Part shown: positions 33,444-43,400 of the stretch, piece after piece
How positions within the stretch are numbered: position 1 is the stretch's first letter
How the letters are laid out: the number at the start of each line of letters is the position of its first letter
Origin: Hafnia alvei
Lineage (GTDB): Bacteria > Pseudomonadota > Gammaproteobacteria > Enterobacterales > Enterobacteriaceae
Reading direction: 5' to 3'
Length of the DNA: 64,000 nt
NCBI RefSeq assembly: GCF_964063325.1
Contig: NZ_OZ061315.1
Span: 3,472,001 to 3,536,000 of the forward strand
The notes under the pieces: generated by a model
Told to the model about the DNA's origin: nothing
The model's input: the letters and a program-made list of their open reading frames with translations, nothing else
Database searches by the model: none
Position numbers and translations under genes: made by a program

Positions 33444-35447
33444 TTAAACAGGGCGGATGCTCTCTTCATCCAGTTCGGCGTCAAAGAAACGTCGCAAAGT
33501 CTGGATGTTGCTATCCGCAGCAATGGACTGGCGAGCCTGCGCCAGTTTTTCTTCGTAAATCGCCTGCCGCCATTCCAGCGGCGTGAGTCGCTCTGGATTA
33601 TCGTCTTCGATAATCGTCAGCTCAACCGGGCGACCATAATGTTCACTCAGCGCCTGAGACAAAGTCTGCTGCGCAGAAGCGGAGTTTAAATGACGTTGCG
33701 AAGAACGTAAATGCAGAAGCACTTTGCCCTCTTCTGCCGGTTCTCGAAACGCATTCAATGCCAGTTGCTGAACCAGTTTTGGCAGGCGTAGCTGATTTAA
33801 CTCGGCTGCCCATTCATCACGGGTCAACGATTCCTCAGCCAGCTTGGCGGCCAGCTCAGGCGTTTTTTCATACTCTAGCGCGGTGCGCAACGCTTTCGGC
33901 GTAGCAATTTCTTCGCGTTTGACCTCTACCGCTTTGGTTTGTGCTTTCCAACGGTAGGCTTCTTTCTTAGACGGTTTCGCTTCTGCCGCGGCAGCTTGAC
34001 GCTGCTGGCTGCGCTCCGTCACTGAGGCCAAACGCTCCAGTGCTGAGCTTGCCGGCCGCGCGGTTACAGGCGCTGCCGGCTCATTCTTTTTTGGGTCAGT
34101 TCCCCCACCCGCCTTTTGCCGTAGCTGACTTCGAGCCTGCAAAAGCTGGGCTGTGGCATCCGAAAGCCCGGCCGGTTTTGCCGCTGGCTGAGCCGGAGGC
34201 ACGTTCTGCGGTTGGAACTGCCCCGCTGGCGGCATAGTGCTCTGATTCGGTGCTGCATTCTGTGCTGGCATATAACCTGACATCGCCGAATGAGCCCCGC
34301 CTTGTGCAGGCATGGTTGGCAACGCCGTTTGCGGCGCGGCAACAGGTTCAGCAATCACGGCTTTGGGATGAAACGCCAGCGCGCGTAGCAGCGTCATTTC
34401 TACGCCCATGCGACGATCTGGCGCATAGGTTAACTCTTTGCGCCCTGTCAGTAACACCTGATAAAACAGCTGCAAATCTGACGGCGGCAGCGTACGCGCC
34501 AATTCACGCAGGCGCTGCTCAACGGAAATATAGTGGCTGTCTAGCGCATTTGGCAGCAGTTGCAGCATCGCAATGCGGTGCAGCAGAGTCAGGGTTTCAA
34601 TCAGCAGATTTTCCCAATCCACTCCGCGTGAAGCCGCCTGTTCAACCAGCGCCATGACTTTCTCGCCATCGGCATCCACCAGCGCTTCAATAATAGCAAG
34701 TGGCTGCTCGTCATCTAGGGTGCCGAGCATCTGACCAACGGTTTCTGCCGTGATTTGCCCCAGCCCCATCGCAATCGCCTGATCGGTGAGGCTTAGCGCG
34801 TCACGCATACTGCCTTCGGCGGCACGCGCCAATAGCTGCAATGCGCGCGGCTCGGCGGCAAATCCTTCCGCGGTGGAAATTTTTTCCAACTGGGTGCGGA
34901 TCTGCTCAACGTCCAATGCCTTGAGATGAAACTGTAGGCAGCGAGACAAAATCGTTACCGGTAGTTTTTGAGGATCCGTCGTTGCCAGCAGGAATTTGAC
35001 ATGCGGAGGCGGCTCTTCCAGCGTTTTCAACAGCGCATTAAAGCTGTGGCGGGAAAGCATGTGTACTTCGTCGATCAGATAGACTTTGAAACGGCCACGC
35101 GCAGGCGCGTATTGAACGTTATCCAGCAGATCGCGGGTATCTTCAACTTTGGTGCGCGAAGCGGCGTCAATCTCGAGTAAATCAACAAAACGGCCCTGCT
35201 CAATTTCACGGCAATTATCACATACGCCACAAGGCGTTGAGGTGATGCCGGTTTCGCAGTTAAGCCCTTTCGCCAATAGGCGCGCGATGCTGGTTTTACC
35301 CACGCCGCGGGTGCCGGAAAACAGATAGGCGTGGTGAATACGCCCTAAAGAAAGGCCGTTTGCTAGCGCGGTCAGAACATGTTCCTGACCCACGACGTCA
35401 GAAAACGTTTGTGGACGCCACTTACGGGCAAGTACCTGATAGCTCAT
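33444..35447 (-). CDS. dnaX: DNA polymerase III tau/gamma subunits DnaX
   Basis: Clamp-loader ATPase of the replicative polymerase, 667 residues (E. coli tau 643). The AAA+ module has the P-loop G-T-R-G-V-G-K-T-S (45-53), the zinc module C-x8-C-x2-C-x2-C, D-E-V-H-M-L and S-R-C. A Pro/Ala/Gln-rich linker (about 365-450) precedes the tau-specific domains that bind DnaB and Pol III alpha. A slippery site over Lys453-Lys454 predicts a 455-residue gamma product. Length excess over E. coli lies before the slip site, in the linker. Confidence 0.98.
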   Translation of the reverse strand: MSYQVLARKWRPQTFSDVVGQEHVLTALANGLSLGRIHHAYLFSGTRGVGKTSIARLLAKGLNCETGITSTPCGVCDNCREIEQGRFVDLLEIDAASRTKVEDTRDLLDNVQYAPARGRFKVYLIDEVHMLSRHSFNALLKTLEEPPPHVKFLLATTDPQKLPVTILSRCLQFHLKALDVEQIRTQLEKISTAEGFAAEPRALQLLARAAEGSMRDALSLTDQAIAMGLGQITAETVGQMLGTLDDEQPLAIIEALVDADGEKVMALVEQAASRGVDWENLLIETLTLLHRIAMLQLLPNALDSHYISVEQRLRELARTLPPSDLQLFYQVLLTGRKELTYAPDRRMGVEMTLLRALAFHPKAVIAEPVAAPQTALPTMPAQGGAHSAMSGYMPAQNAAPNQSTMPPAGQFQPQNVPPAQPAAKPAGLSDATAQLLQARSQLRQKAGGGTDPKKNEPAAPVTARPASSALERLASVTERSQQRQAAAAEAKPSKKEAYRWKAQTKAVEVKREEIATPKALRTALEYEKTPELAAKLAEESLTRDEWAAELNQLRLPKLVQQLALNAFREPAEEGKVLLHLRSSQRHLNSASAQQTLSQALSEHYGRPVELTIIEDDNPERLTPLEWRQAIYEEKLAQARQSIAADSNIQTLRRFFDAELDEESIRPV
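34051..34092 (-). promoter_or_regulatory. dnaX programmed -1 frameshift signal
   Basis: On the minus strand A-AAA-AAG (34092-34086) is in phase with the reading frame. A -1 slip gives GAA then TGA (34083-34081). A GC-rich stem-loop, GCCGGC (34080-34075) with GCCGGC (34056-34051) and inner pairs, starts 5 nt downstream of the heptamer, as in E. coli dnaX. Confidence 0.92.
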
Positions 35448-35734
35448 TGATACTCATCATTGATTTGTAAGGGGTAATTTCAGTATGACTGCAAAAACCG
35501 CGATGCTGATCGGGGTTATCATATACCGACCGGGGGCTCATTCTGTTCAACGAACTCGTTATATATGGCGTTAAACAGAAAGATCTCAACTTATGATTAC
35601 GCTCAGCCGCATTATGACGAGCTATCTTTGTATTGTAACAGCAGCTTTATGTTGATTCCTAATTACTTTCGGCCCGGCGTGCGGCACGTTTTGGAGACCG
35701 CATACATATCGCAAATTTTACTGTCTACAAAATA

Positions 35735-35760
35735 CAAAAGCCCCGTATAAACGGGGCTTT
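35735..35760 (-). terminator. Terminator of apt
   Basis: AAAGCCCCGT (35737-35746) pairs with ACGGGGCTTT (35751-35760), and TTTTGTATTTTG follows on the minus strand, 34 nt beyond the apt stop. The rest of the 346-bp dnaX-apt gap (35448-35793) is AT-rich and must hold the dnaX promoter; no other feature is clear. Confidence 0.87.
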
Positions 35761-35793
35761 ATTTCAGCGATTGTTGATGCTTGTCACCGATTA

Positions 35794-36345
35794 TTAATGA
35801 CCAGCAAAGTCAACGAGGCTATAGCAATTGATGCCTTGTGCCGTCAGGCGAGCTTCGCCGCCCAGCTCTGGCAAATCAATGATAAACGCGGCATCGGTCA
35901 CCACGCCACCTAAACGACGGATCAGTTTCACCGTGGCTTCGATGGTGCCACCGGTAGCCAAAAGGTCGTCAATGACCAAAACGTTATCGCCTGGCTGGAT
36001 AGCATCCTGATGGATTTCCAGCGTGTCGGTACCGTATTCCAGTTCGTAGCTTTCGCTTAACGTAGCACGAGGCAGCTTGCCCGGCTTACGCACAGGAACA
36101 AAGCCTACGCCCAGCGCCAGAGCCACAGGTGCTCCGAACAAGAAACCACGAGCTTCGGTGCCCACGACTTTGGTCACGCCGGTGTTACGATAGCGTTCAA
36201 CAAGCAGGTCGATGCTCAGTGCATAGGCTTTTGGGTCTTCCAGCATGCTGGTGACATCGCGGAACAAAATCCCTGGTTTTGGATAGTCCGGGATAGTCTT
36301 AATGCTTTCTCTAAGGAATTCGATTTGTTGTGCTGTAGCGGTCAT
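35794..36345 (-). CDS. apt: Adenine phosphoribosyltransferase
   Basis: Makes AMP from adenine and PRPP. The 183-residue protein shows F-R-D-V-T near the N-terminus, E-A-R-G-F-L-F-G (purine-side loop) and the PRPP-binding motif V-L-V-I-D-D-L-L-A-T-G-G-T near residues 124-136. E. coli has the same apt-dnaX order, where read-through transcription is reported; here a terminator hairpin lies between. Confidence 0.97.
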   Translation of the reverse strand: MTATAQQIEFLRESIKTIPDYPKPGILFRDVTSMLEDPKAYALSIDLLVERYRNTGVTKVVGTEARGFLFGAPVALALGVGFVPVRKPGKLPRATLSESYELEYGTDTLEIHQDAIQPGDNVLVIDDLLATGGTIEATVKLIRRLGGVVTDAAFIIDLPELGGEARLTAQGINCYSLVDFAGH

Positions 36346-36531
36346 AAAATTGTTGCCTGATAAAACAGCGGGTCCGGGCTAACGCAAGCCACCTGAACTT
36401 CCCCCGATACATGGCCTGTAGTCTCAGACCTACGGTGTTCGGTATAGAGCAAAGGGACAGGGAGGTAACCCGCGCACGAAAACGCTCAAATCTATTGAAA
36501 CTGGCGAGCAAATGCAACTGTAGAGTTCATT

Positions 36532-36912
36532 TCACGGTGTTTTTTCTTGCTCTGCATCAATTACCGGCAGGCGCCACATAAAGAAGAGCAGGCAGGCCAA
36601 AATCACCAGCAATAAAATTCGAACCCACCACATGTTCACCAACCACAACGAAAGCGCAAAGGTCAGAATAATAAAAATAATGGCCTTTGGCTTAGCTCTT
36701 GATGGCAAACCACGATGTTTTTGCCAGTGGCGTAAGTAGCTGCCAAACCAAGAGTTATACAATAACCAGCGGTGGAAACGCGGCGACGAACGAGAAAAAC
36801 ACCACGCCGCCACCAGCAGGAAAGGCGTGGTCGGTAATAAAGGCAAAATGGCGCCTAGGCAAGCCAGACCAAATGCGATCCAGCCCAAAACAATGAGTAA
36901 TATGCGTTGCAT
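36532..36912 (-). CDS. ybaN: YbaN, DUF454 inner-membrane protein
   Basis: A 126-residue DUF454 membrane protein of unknown function. Family marks are G-L-A-C-L-G-A-I-L-P-L-L-P-T-T-P-F-L-L (about 15-33), the W-C-F-S-R-S-S-P-R-F-H-R-W-L segment and paired C-terminal membrane helices (about 75-115). The open frame extends upstream to 37086, but ATG 36912 gives the E. coli length and N-terminus. It is divergent from priC. Confidence 0.92.
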   Translation of the reverse strand: MQRILLIVLGWIAFGLACLGAILPLLPTTPFLLVAAWCFSRSSPRFHRWLLYNSWFGSYLRHWQKHRGLPSRAKPKAIIFIILTFALSLWLVNMWWVRILLLVILACLLFFMWRLPVIDAEQEKTP

Positions 36913-37042
36913 GATGTCTCTTGCCCTACTCCCCACGACTCCATTACCATCTGATGTTACATGAGCATTGCACCGAAAGTCATGGGGGATAACTACCCCG
37001 CCCTCCTCTCTGAGCCCGATATTCACCGCTAAGGTACCTTTG

Positions 37043-37585
37043 ATGTCAAGCCAACAGCTTTTACAGGTGTTAGAACAGCGCATCATCCAGCTGGAGCTTT
37101 CACTGAAAAACAGCGGTTATATACCGACCCGCCAACCACGTTTTGATCGTGCTCTTTTTGTCAGCGCCGAAACTGGGCTAAAAGATTATTTGCAAGAGCT
37201 GCGCGGTAATTTTGCAAAACTCACCGATGCCGTTAAGCGTAACCACCCACAGCAGGTCAGTTTTTTAGCTGAACGTTTAGTCGCTCAGATCGAAGCGCTA
37301 CAGCGAGAGTTCGCCACCCAGCAGCTACGCCGCCAAGATGCTAAAAACCGGCGCTCGCCGCTGTCTATTCTGCAGCAAAAACTGGCAGAAAATCAGGGCT
37401 ATGAACGGCGCTTAAATGACATGCTCTATGAACGAGAAAGCCAGCTTGGCCAGTGTCAAACGTTGCAACAACAACAAGGTATTCAGCAAGAATTAGTGGC
37501 CTTAGAAGGACGTTTAAGTCGCTGCCGCCAGGCGCTGAAAAAAATTGAAAAACAAATAGAACAAATGGAGCTCGGCTTTTCCTAA
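37043..37585 (+). CDS. priC: Primosomal replication protein N'' PriC
   Basis: Restart primosome component that helps load DnaB at stalled forks through SSB contact. The 180-residue, helical, Gln/Arg-rich protein has the L-F-x-x-x-A-E-T-x-x-x-Y-L-x-E-L-x-x-N and Y-E-R-R-L-x-D-M family segments. An upstream-open start at 36968 is rejected because AAGGT lies 8 nt before ATG 37043 and the extra residues are unrelated to PriC. It is paired divergently with ybaN, as in E. coli. Confidence 0.92.
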   Translation: MSSQQLLQVLEQRIIQLELSLKNSGYIPTRQPRFDRALFVSAETGLKDYLQELRGNFAKLTDAVKRNHPQQVSFLAERLVAQIEALQREFATQQLRRQDAKNRRSPLSILQQKLAENQGYERRLNDMLYERESQLGQCQTLQQQQGIQQELVALEGRLSRCRQALKKIEKQIEQMELGFS

Positions 37586-37765
37586 AATTCTGAAAATAAC
37601 CCATTTATGCAGAAAGTCGTTCTATTCATCCTACAAACAAATAAAATGGTCTGGCCTTCATTGTGAGGGCTTATTTCTATCTATAATTATCAAAGCTTTC
37701 TTCTCTGATATCGCGCTCGATATCATCGGGGTTGGCGCTGAATGTTTGTTTGAGGGAGACGTATC

Positions 37766-38014
37766 ATAGGCATTATTTCTTGGGTTATTCTTGGTCTTAT
37801 TGTCGGTATTTTGGCTAAATGGTTCATGCCGGGTAAAGATGGCGGTGGTTTCTTCATGACCATTATTTTAGGTATTGCAGGCGCATTAGTCGGTGGCTAC
37901 ATCAGCTCATTCTTCGGAATGGGAAGCGTCACTGGTTTTAATTTCGCTAGCCTGATCATTTCAATTCTGGGTGCTATGCTGTTGTTGTTCATCTATCGCA
38001 AATTGAAAAACTAA
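37766..38014 (+). CDS. GlsB/YeaQ/YmgE-family membrane protein with apparent AUA start
   Basis: A small, nearly all-hydrophobic protein of the transglycosylase-associated GlsB/YeaQ/YmgE family (E. coli YeaQ, 82 aa). Family similarity runs from G-I-I-S-W-V-I-L-G-L through L-A-K-W-F-M-P-G-K-D-G-G-G to I-Y-R-K-L-K-N, three membrane segments in all. No ATG, GTG or TTG begins the conserved N-terminus: the codon where family members have Met is ATA (37766), 7 nt after a GAGGGAG box, and an in-frame TGA lies at 37751. The first TTG (37811) would delete the first membrane segment. It lies 9 nt before rsmS and is absent between priC and rsmS in E. coli. Confidence 0.75.
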   Translation: MGIISWVILGLIVGILAKWFMPGKDGGGFFMTIILGIAGALVGGYISSFFGMGSVTGFNFASLIISILGAMLLLFIYRKLKN

Positions 38015-38023
38015 GGAAAGGTT

Positions 38024-38203
38024 ATGTCACTCGAGAAAGCAGCGCCTGAAGTGCAACTTGCCGTCGATTTGATCTATCTGCTGGAAAGCAACGATCTCGG
38101 TCCTGAAGTCGTGTTAGCAGCCTTAGAAATAGTAAAAAAAGACTATCAGGCTAAATTGTCGCTCAAAAAACACCAAACAATTTCGCCGCTCAGCAACGTA
38201 TAG
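38024..38203 (+). CDS. rsmS: RsmS (YbaM), small regulatory protein
   Basis: A 59-residue acidic protein orthologous to E. coli YbaM: M-S-L-E-x-A start, L-A-V-D-L-I-x-L-L-E-x-N and V-V-L-A-A-L-E-I-V-K-x-D-Y. In Pectobacterium the homologue RsmS affects Rsm-dependent control of virulence traits; the mechanism is unclear. The gene is too short for default ORF lists but has an AAGGAAAGG box, follows the YeaQ-like gene by 9 nt and ends at a strong terminator. Its C-terminal tail differs from E. coli. Confidence 0.88.
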   Translation: MSLEKAAPEVQLAVDLIYLLESNDLGPEVVLAALEIVKKDYQAKLSLKKHQTISPLSNV

Positions 38204-38222
38204 CATCTCGAGTCATATCTTA

Positions 38223-38247
38223 AGGAGCCAAATGGCTCCTTTTTTTC
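38223..38247 (+). terminator. Terminator of rsmS
   Basis: GGAGCC (38224-38229) pairs with GGCTCC (38234-38239) within a longer AGGAGCCA/TGGCTCCT stem, directly followed by a T-run. Confidence 0.93.
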
Positions 38248-38605
38248 AAGAATAATCTGTATCGAATGTGTTTATTATAATTAATATATACTCTGGTTTG
38301 TTTTTATAAAATTCCTATTTACTTATACCATTAACACTTATTGGTTATATTATATTTATCATGCTAACCATAGTTAGAAATATCTGAATAGATTTATTTT
38401 ATAACATTGGAAATAAAACTTCCTAATTATGTTTATTTTCTGGGAAAAAGTCATTCCATTACGTTAATTAATGGCGGAAGAGTCATTTCCTTAATACGTT
38501 AAATTGATTTCCCTCAAGATCATTTTATGATCGATGAAATATTATTATTCATGTTGATATACTCATTACTCCTATAAAGTTTTATTATAAATAATATATT
38601 ATTTA
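38248..38605. other. Strongly AT-rich spacer before GGDEF gene
   Basis: About 360 bp of unusually AT-rich DNA with TTATAA/ATTATT runs and no ORF. It borders an ERIC element and a gene not present here in E. coli, so it may be an insertion scar or an H-NS-bound promoter region. No specific site is named. Confidence 0.4.
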
Positions 38606-38731
38606 TGCCCAAAATAATTGGAGTTGCATCACGGCGGCAAGAGAACGAATCCCGATGAACTTACTCAAGTAAGTGGTTCGGGTGAGTGAACGTAGCCAAC
38701 ACAGATGCAACTTCAAGTATGAAGGGGATAT
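38606..38731 (+). repeat. ERIC element
   Basis: A 126-bp standard-length ERIC copy: left end GCCCAAAATAATTGGAGTTG, core ACTTACTCAAGTAAGT, GGGTGAGTGAACG, then AGCCAACACAGATGCAACTT and a right end near GAAGGGGATAT. It lies 66 bp before the GGDEF gene and may be part of its leader. Confidence 0.9.
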
Positions 38732-38797
38732 TTTGGTAAAGGACTTACCTCCAGATAACTATTCTGGTTACTCAATGCAACATAAGCCTCTTAATTT

Positions 38798-40318
38798 ATG
38801 ATTTCTACTTTGCAAAAACCATGGTCAGTTAAAAAGCAGGTTCACTTAGCGATTCTCACGCTGGCTCTTCCACTGATCGTTCTCTATGTGTGGTTCTATC
38901 AGCACGTGAAGCAAGAGACGTATCATAATATCGATGAGACGCTAGCTTTCATCGCACATAATACGGCTATGCAGTCAGTTGATCGTCAAATTAAAGATAT
39001 CAAAAATAGCGTCATTGCGCTTGCAACCCAAGCCTCGCCAAGTGAATCACGTATGTTCATTGATTCAGATGAGAGCAATCTAAAGAAAATTGTTTCCTAT
39101 GCCATTAATGCTAATCGCCATTTTACCAACATTCTAGTGTGGGTCGATGGTGTCGGGTTTAACAGTATTCCTAAAATAGAGTCTCCCACATACGATCCTA
39201 AAGAACGCCCTTGGTTTCCTCGCGATACCCTAAAAAATAACTGGGTACGTTTCTCTATGCCCTATAGCGATGAGTTTACTCATCATAACGTGTTGACCAT
39301 ATCGAAAAACCTGAATGACGAACAAGGGGTTCGGTATGGCGCGTTATCGATGGATTTAGATTTGGCCGCAATGAGCCTGCCATTAAAAGAGATAGCCTTA
39401 CCATTAAATGGAAAGTTGGCCGTAATCCATCATTCTGGGCAGATTGTCATGCACGCCAATCCTCAAGAAATTACCTTGCCTATTGCTCATCCAGAATGGT
39501 TGAAACAAATGAGTGATGCTGAAGGCTATTTTTATGACGAAAATTCAGGTATTCACGTTTATTACCATTCATTTACCAACCCCGACTGGCATCTTATTCT
39601 TACCGTAGAGGAGAATAAGATTGAGGCGTTGATTGCAGAGTCGACGCAACCGATGTTGATATTGGCGATTGTCACGGTGATGCTTTATATCACCGTGGCG
39701 GTACTTTGGAACACGAGCCTACAGCGGATGCTCAGTGAACTGCTGGCAACAATACGCAGTGGCAGCATGGACGAAAAAACATCCGATCTGGCTAGCGTCT
39801 ATTCTGAAATTAAAAAACAGCACCGAGCCAGAGCCGAAGCCAATAAAGCCGCTATTGAAGACAGCCTGACGGGATTATTTAATCGCCGCTATTTTGATGA
39901 GCGTTTGCCCAGCCTGATTGAAAATAGAGTCCCGTTCTTTTTAGCCATGATTGATATTGATAATTTTAAACAAATCAACGATCGCTTTGGTCATCCGGTG
40001 GGCGATGAGGTTTTAAAATATATCGGCAAGGTCGGTCAGGAAATTGCGGGGCCTCAAGGATTGTTGTGTCGTTATGGCGGAGAGGAATTAGTGATGCTGA
40101 TTTTGAACAGCGATGCTAGCAGCGTGGTGCACCTGCTTGATAAATGGCGCATCACCATTGAGCAGAAACAGTGGCACGAAGCAGGCTTACATGTCACCTT
40201 CAGCGGTGGACTTACGAAATGGAGTGGTGAAACCGCAGAGGAAATACTGAAAATTGCTGACGATTATTTATATACCGCTAAGCATAACGGGAAGAACACT
40301 ATCGTGACGAAGGCTTAG
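38798..40318 (+). CDS. Membrane-bound diguanylate cyclase with periplasmic sensor domain
   Basis: A 506-residue candidate c-di-GMP synthase. TM1 (about 16-33) and TM2 (about 285-305) enclose a roughly 250-residue periplasmic region with dCache-like features (Y-D-P-K-E-R-P-W-F, F-S-M-P-Y, W-H-L-I-L-T-V). A C-terminal GGDEF domain follows, with D-x-L-T-G-L-F-N-R-R-Y-F, D-I-D-N-F-K-Q-I-N-D-x-F-G-H and signature G-G-E-E-L (427-431). The signature ends in Leu instead of Phe, a tolerated variant. No R-x-x-D inhibitory site precedes it, so product feedback inhibition is not expected. Inserted between rsmS and mscK, it has no obvious operon partner. Confidence 0.85.
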   Translation: MISTLQKPWSVKKQVHLAILTLALPLIVLYVWFYQHVKQETYHNIDETLAFIAHNTAMQSVDRQIKDIKNSVIALATQASPSESRMFIDSDESNLKKIVSYAINANRHFTNILVWVDGVGFNSIPKIESPTYDPKERPWFPRDTLKNNWVRFSMPYSDEFTHHNVLTISKNLNDEQGVRYGALSMDLDLAAMSLPLKEIALPLNGKLAVIHHSGQIVMHANPQEITLPIAHPEWLKQMSDAEGYFYDENSGIHVYYHSFTNPDWHLILTVEENKIEALIAESTQPMLILAIVTVMLYITVAVLWNTSLQRMLSELLATIRSGSMDEKTSDLASVYSEIKKQHRARAEANKAAIEDSLTGLFNRRYFDERLPSLIENRVPFFLAMIDIDNFKQINDRFGHPVGDEVLKYIGKVGQEIAGPQGLLCRYGGEELVMLILNSDASSVVHLLDKWRITIEQKQWHEAGLHVTFSGGLTKWSGETAEEILKIADDYLYTAKHNGKNTIVTKA

Positions 40319-40356
40319 CCCTTAAGCAGCAAAATACGGCGATATTTTCCACCTGC

Positions 40357-40421
40357 ATGGAAGCTTACAACGTTTATTTAAGTCAGAACTCAGGGCTTAA
40401 ACAAATACCGTAAGCTTCCAT
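40357..40421. repeat. Long inverted repeat between convergent GGDEF gene and mscK
   Basis: A perfect 12-bp dyad, ATGGAAGCTTAC (40357-40368) with GTAAGCTTCCAT (40410-40421), has an inner TTTAAG/CTTAAA pairing in its 41-nt loop. It could act as a bidirectional 3'-end structure, but it lacks T-runs and is longer than usual. Confidence 0.55.
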
Positions 40422-40454
40422 CGGGATTCAAATCACGCCATTACCACGACGTGA

Positions 40455-43400
40455 TTACGCTAATGATTCATTACCTGCTTTGCCGTCCAGATCTTTTTTG
40501 ATCACCTGAACTTCCTTACCTTCTTGGTTATGCAGATACACTTCCAGCTGATTAAACGCGATATTAATATCGTTTTCACGACATAGCTGATCGATTCGGC
40601 GGTTCAGCTCATCAACCGTATAGCTGCGATCGCGGAGTTCACGCACGTATAACCGCAGCTCATGATCTAATGTGCTCGCCCCAAACGCCAAGAAGAACAC
40701 CTGGGGTTCGGGATCGTTCATCACGCGTGGGTTTTCTTTAGCCGCTTGCAGAAGAACCTGCTTCACTTTGTCCAGATCGGAACCATAAGCGACCCCCACT
40801 TTTATCAGTAAGCGGGTTGTAGTATCGGATAATGACCAGTTGATCAGCCGTTCTGTCACAAACGCCTTATTCGGAATAATCACTTCTTTACGGTCAAAAT
40901 CGGTGATCGTGGTGGCGCGAATACGAATTCGGCTTACCGTTCCAGAGAAAGTCCCGATAGTAATGGTATCGCCAATGCGAATTGGGCGCTCAAAGAGGAT
41001 GATGAGGCCAGAGATAAAGTTTCCGAAAATCTCCTGCAAACCAAAACCTAGACCAACCGATAATCCGGCAGCTAGGAACTGCAGCTTGTCCCATGACACC
41101 CCTAGCGAACCGAAGAAGATTATCGTCCCCACCACGATGATCAGATAGGTCAGAACCGTGGTGATGGCATAGGAAGAACCTTGGCGCATTTGAATACGCG
41201 AGAGCACCAGCACTTCAAGCAATCCCGGTAAGTTGCGCGTTAAGATATAGGCAATAACCACCGACACCAAAGCAAAGAGCACGCTGCCTAACGTCACGGC
41301 CTGTAAGGTCTGGTTTGCACCTGAACCGCTGCTGTAGTGCCACAGGGTGATGCTGTCGAGGTAGGAAATCACCGTAACCAAATCGGACCAAATCCAATAC
41401 AAAACGCAGCCAAAGATGAGGAATAGCACCATCGTTGTCAGACGCAATGACTGGCTATTAATTTGATCAATCGCCAATGGCGGTTCTTCAACCGGCTCTG
41501 AGCCCTCCGCGCCTTCACGCGCGGTATTTTGCTGACGACGAGCCAAAGCGCGTCGGTAGGCTAAACGCCGTGCGGCAACGCTCAATCCACGGATAGCCGT
41601 CGCATAAATAATGGTCCATAGCACCATTAAATAGAGGCTATCGAGCCAACGCAGTCCTAGACTTAGCGTGGTATAGAGATAGCCGAACGCGGTAAGCACC
41701 ATCAGCACCAGCGGCGTCATGGCTAACAGCGTCACCATAATGAGTCGTACGGTATGAGAGTTTTTCTCGCGCCATGCATCGCGACAGATAGGAAAAACAA
41801 AAGCGGTAATCAGTGCCAAGGTAATAAGCACTGCAACCTGACCAATCACATCTTCACTCAAGCGCAGCGGTGCTTTTTCGCCCAGCACACACCAGAAAAT
41901 CAGCGGGATTAACGTAACCCCAACTCGGCGAGTCACGCGGCGATAGTGCGCGCATAGCAGCGGAGAAAGATTAAAATGTTTTTCCGATACCCCTTCCGGC
42001 GCTAGCAGGCGATATGTGGTGCTAATAACCATCCAGAACATGGCAAACTGCAACGACAGCGACCATATGAAGTTATTAATACTAATATCCGAGCGGTAGC
42101 ACCAAAAACCCAGCGCCAGTATGAATAGCGTGCCGGGTAATCCTTTCACCATCAGCAGTCCAATGGCTTTTGGCGTATGCAGCTGTGTATCACGTTTCAG
42201 CTGGCCGACTTCGTTGCCAAGCTTTTCCAGCAGCTCATTAATTTTACGATAGCGCCAACGGAAAAGGCCGAAGAGGATCAGCAAGGGAATGAAAACGAAC
42301 ATGGAGCTTAGCGCGCCTTCAGCCAACGCCCCCGGCTTGAGGTCAAAGTGCAGCGAATTAGCCTGAACTTTTAGGGCATTAGGAAGGTCCATAAACCAAT
42401 TGAGATTCATTGACTTATTGCTGCTGACCCAGAAAATTTGCTGGGTCAGCGTATGCTGAAGGTATTCATTTACACTCAGCAACTGCTGCTGATTGATCTG
42501 CAGGCTAATGGCTAAGGTTAACTGGCTGCCGAGCTGCTTATTGAGCTGATCCAACAGCTCGCGGCGAGCATCAACAATATCTTCTAGCGCGCTAACCACA
42601 TCGTCAGACGGCTTATCCTTATTTTGACTAAGCAACTGGGTGACATAATCCGTTCCTTGGAATAGCGCATCTCGCTTTTCATTGATGTCGAACTGTTCCA
42701 AACGTAAGTCGGCAATCTGCGTAGCAACATCGTTAGTCAGTTTTTCCGTCGGCAGATTTTGTTGTTGCTGATAGAGAATGCGCGACAGCAGCAAACTGCC
42801 TTTCAGCACCGTTATCTGCTCTTTCAAATTGCGCTCTGCCTGTAGAGAGCGGTCTAGCCAGTTTTTGATACGGATATTTTCCTGAACCAGCGTATTCACG
42901 CCCTCGGTCGCTTCGATTAACCGCTTACTCAATTGGCGGTTAATATCGAGCTCGCGCCCAATAATAGGATCCTGCTGAATATCCTGAGTGGCGTCATCAG
43001 GGTTTTGCGCTTCCTGCGCCGTCTTTTCAGACTGGGTTAAGCGCTTGCCGTTTTCTACCTCGCGAACCAGTTGAACCATGTGTTCTAACTGATTGATTCT
43101 GGCATTGGCGTAATCACGCTGCTTTTGCAGGGAATCTTGTAATGCAGTGTTAGCCGACAAGCTTTGGCGCTGGTAGTCGAGGGACATGTTCAGCATCGCC
43201 ATTTGCGTATTCAGCATGTTTTGCTGTGTTGGACGCATATTGCTGGGATCGGATAACGCGTTTCGGATTTGTTGTATCTGTTGTGACGTCGCCATCATGC
43301 TGCTTTGCGCACGCTCTGGCTGGGTCTGAAGAGAAATAAGCTGGCTATTAAAATTGGCTAAGTCTTCCTGCGCGCTTTGTAGGTCATCCAGCGTGCTGCC

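Noticed and set aside
35565..35750. 61-residue ORF between dnaX and apt
   Set aside because: It has no ribosome-binding site, no recognisable family, and it enters the apt terminator hairpin.
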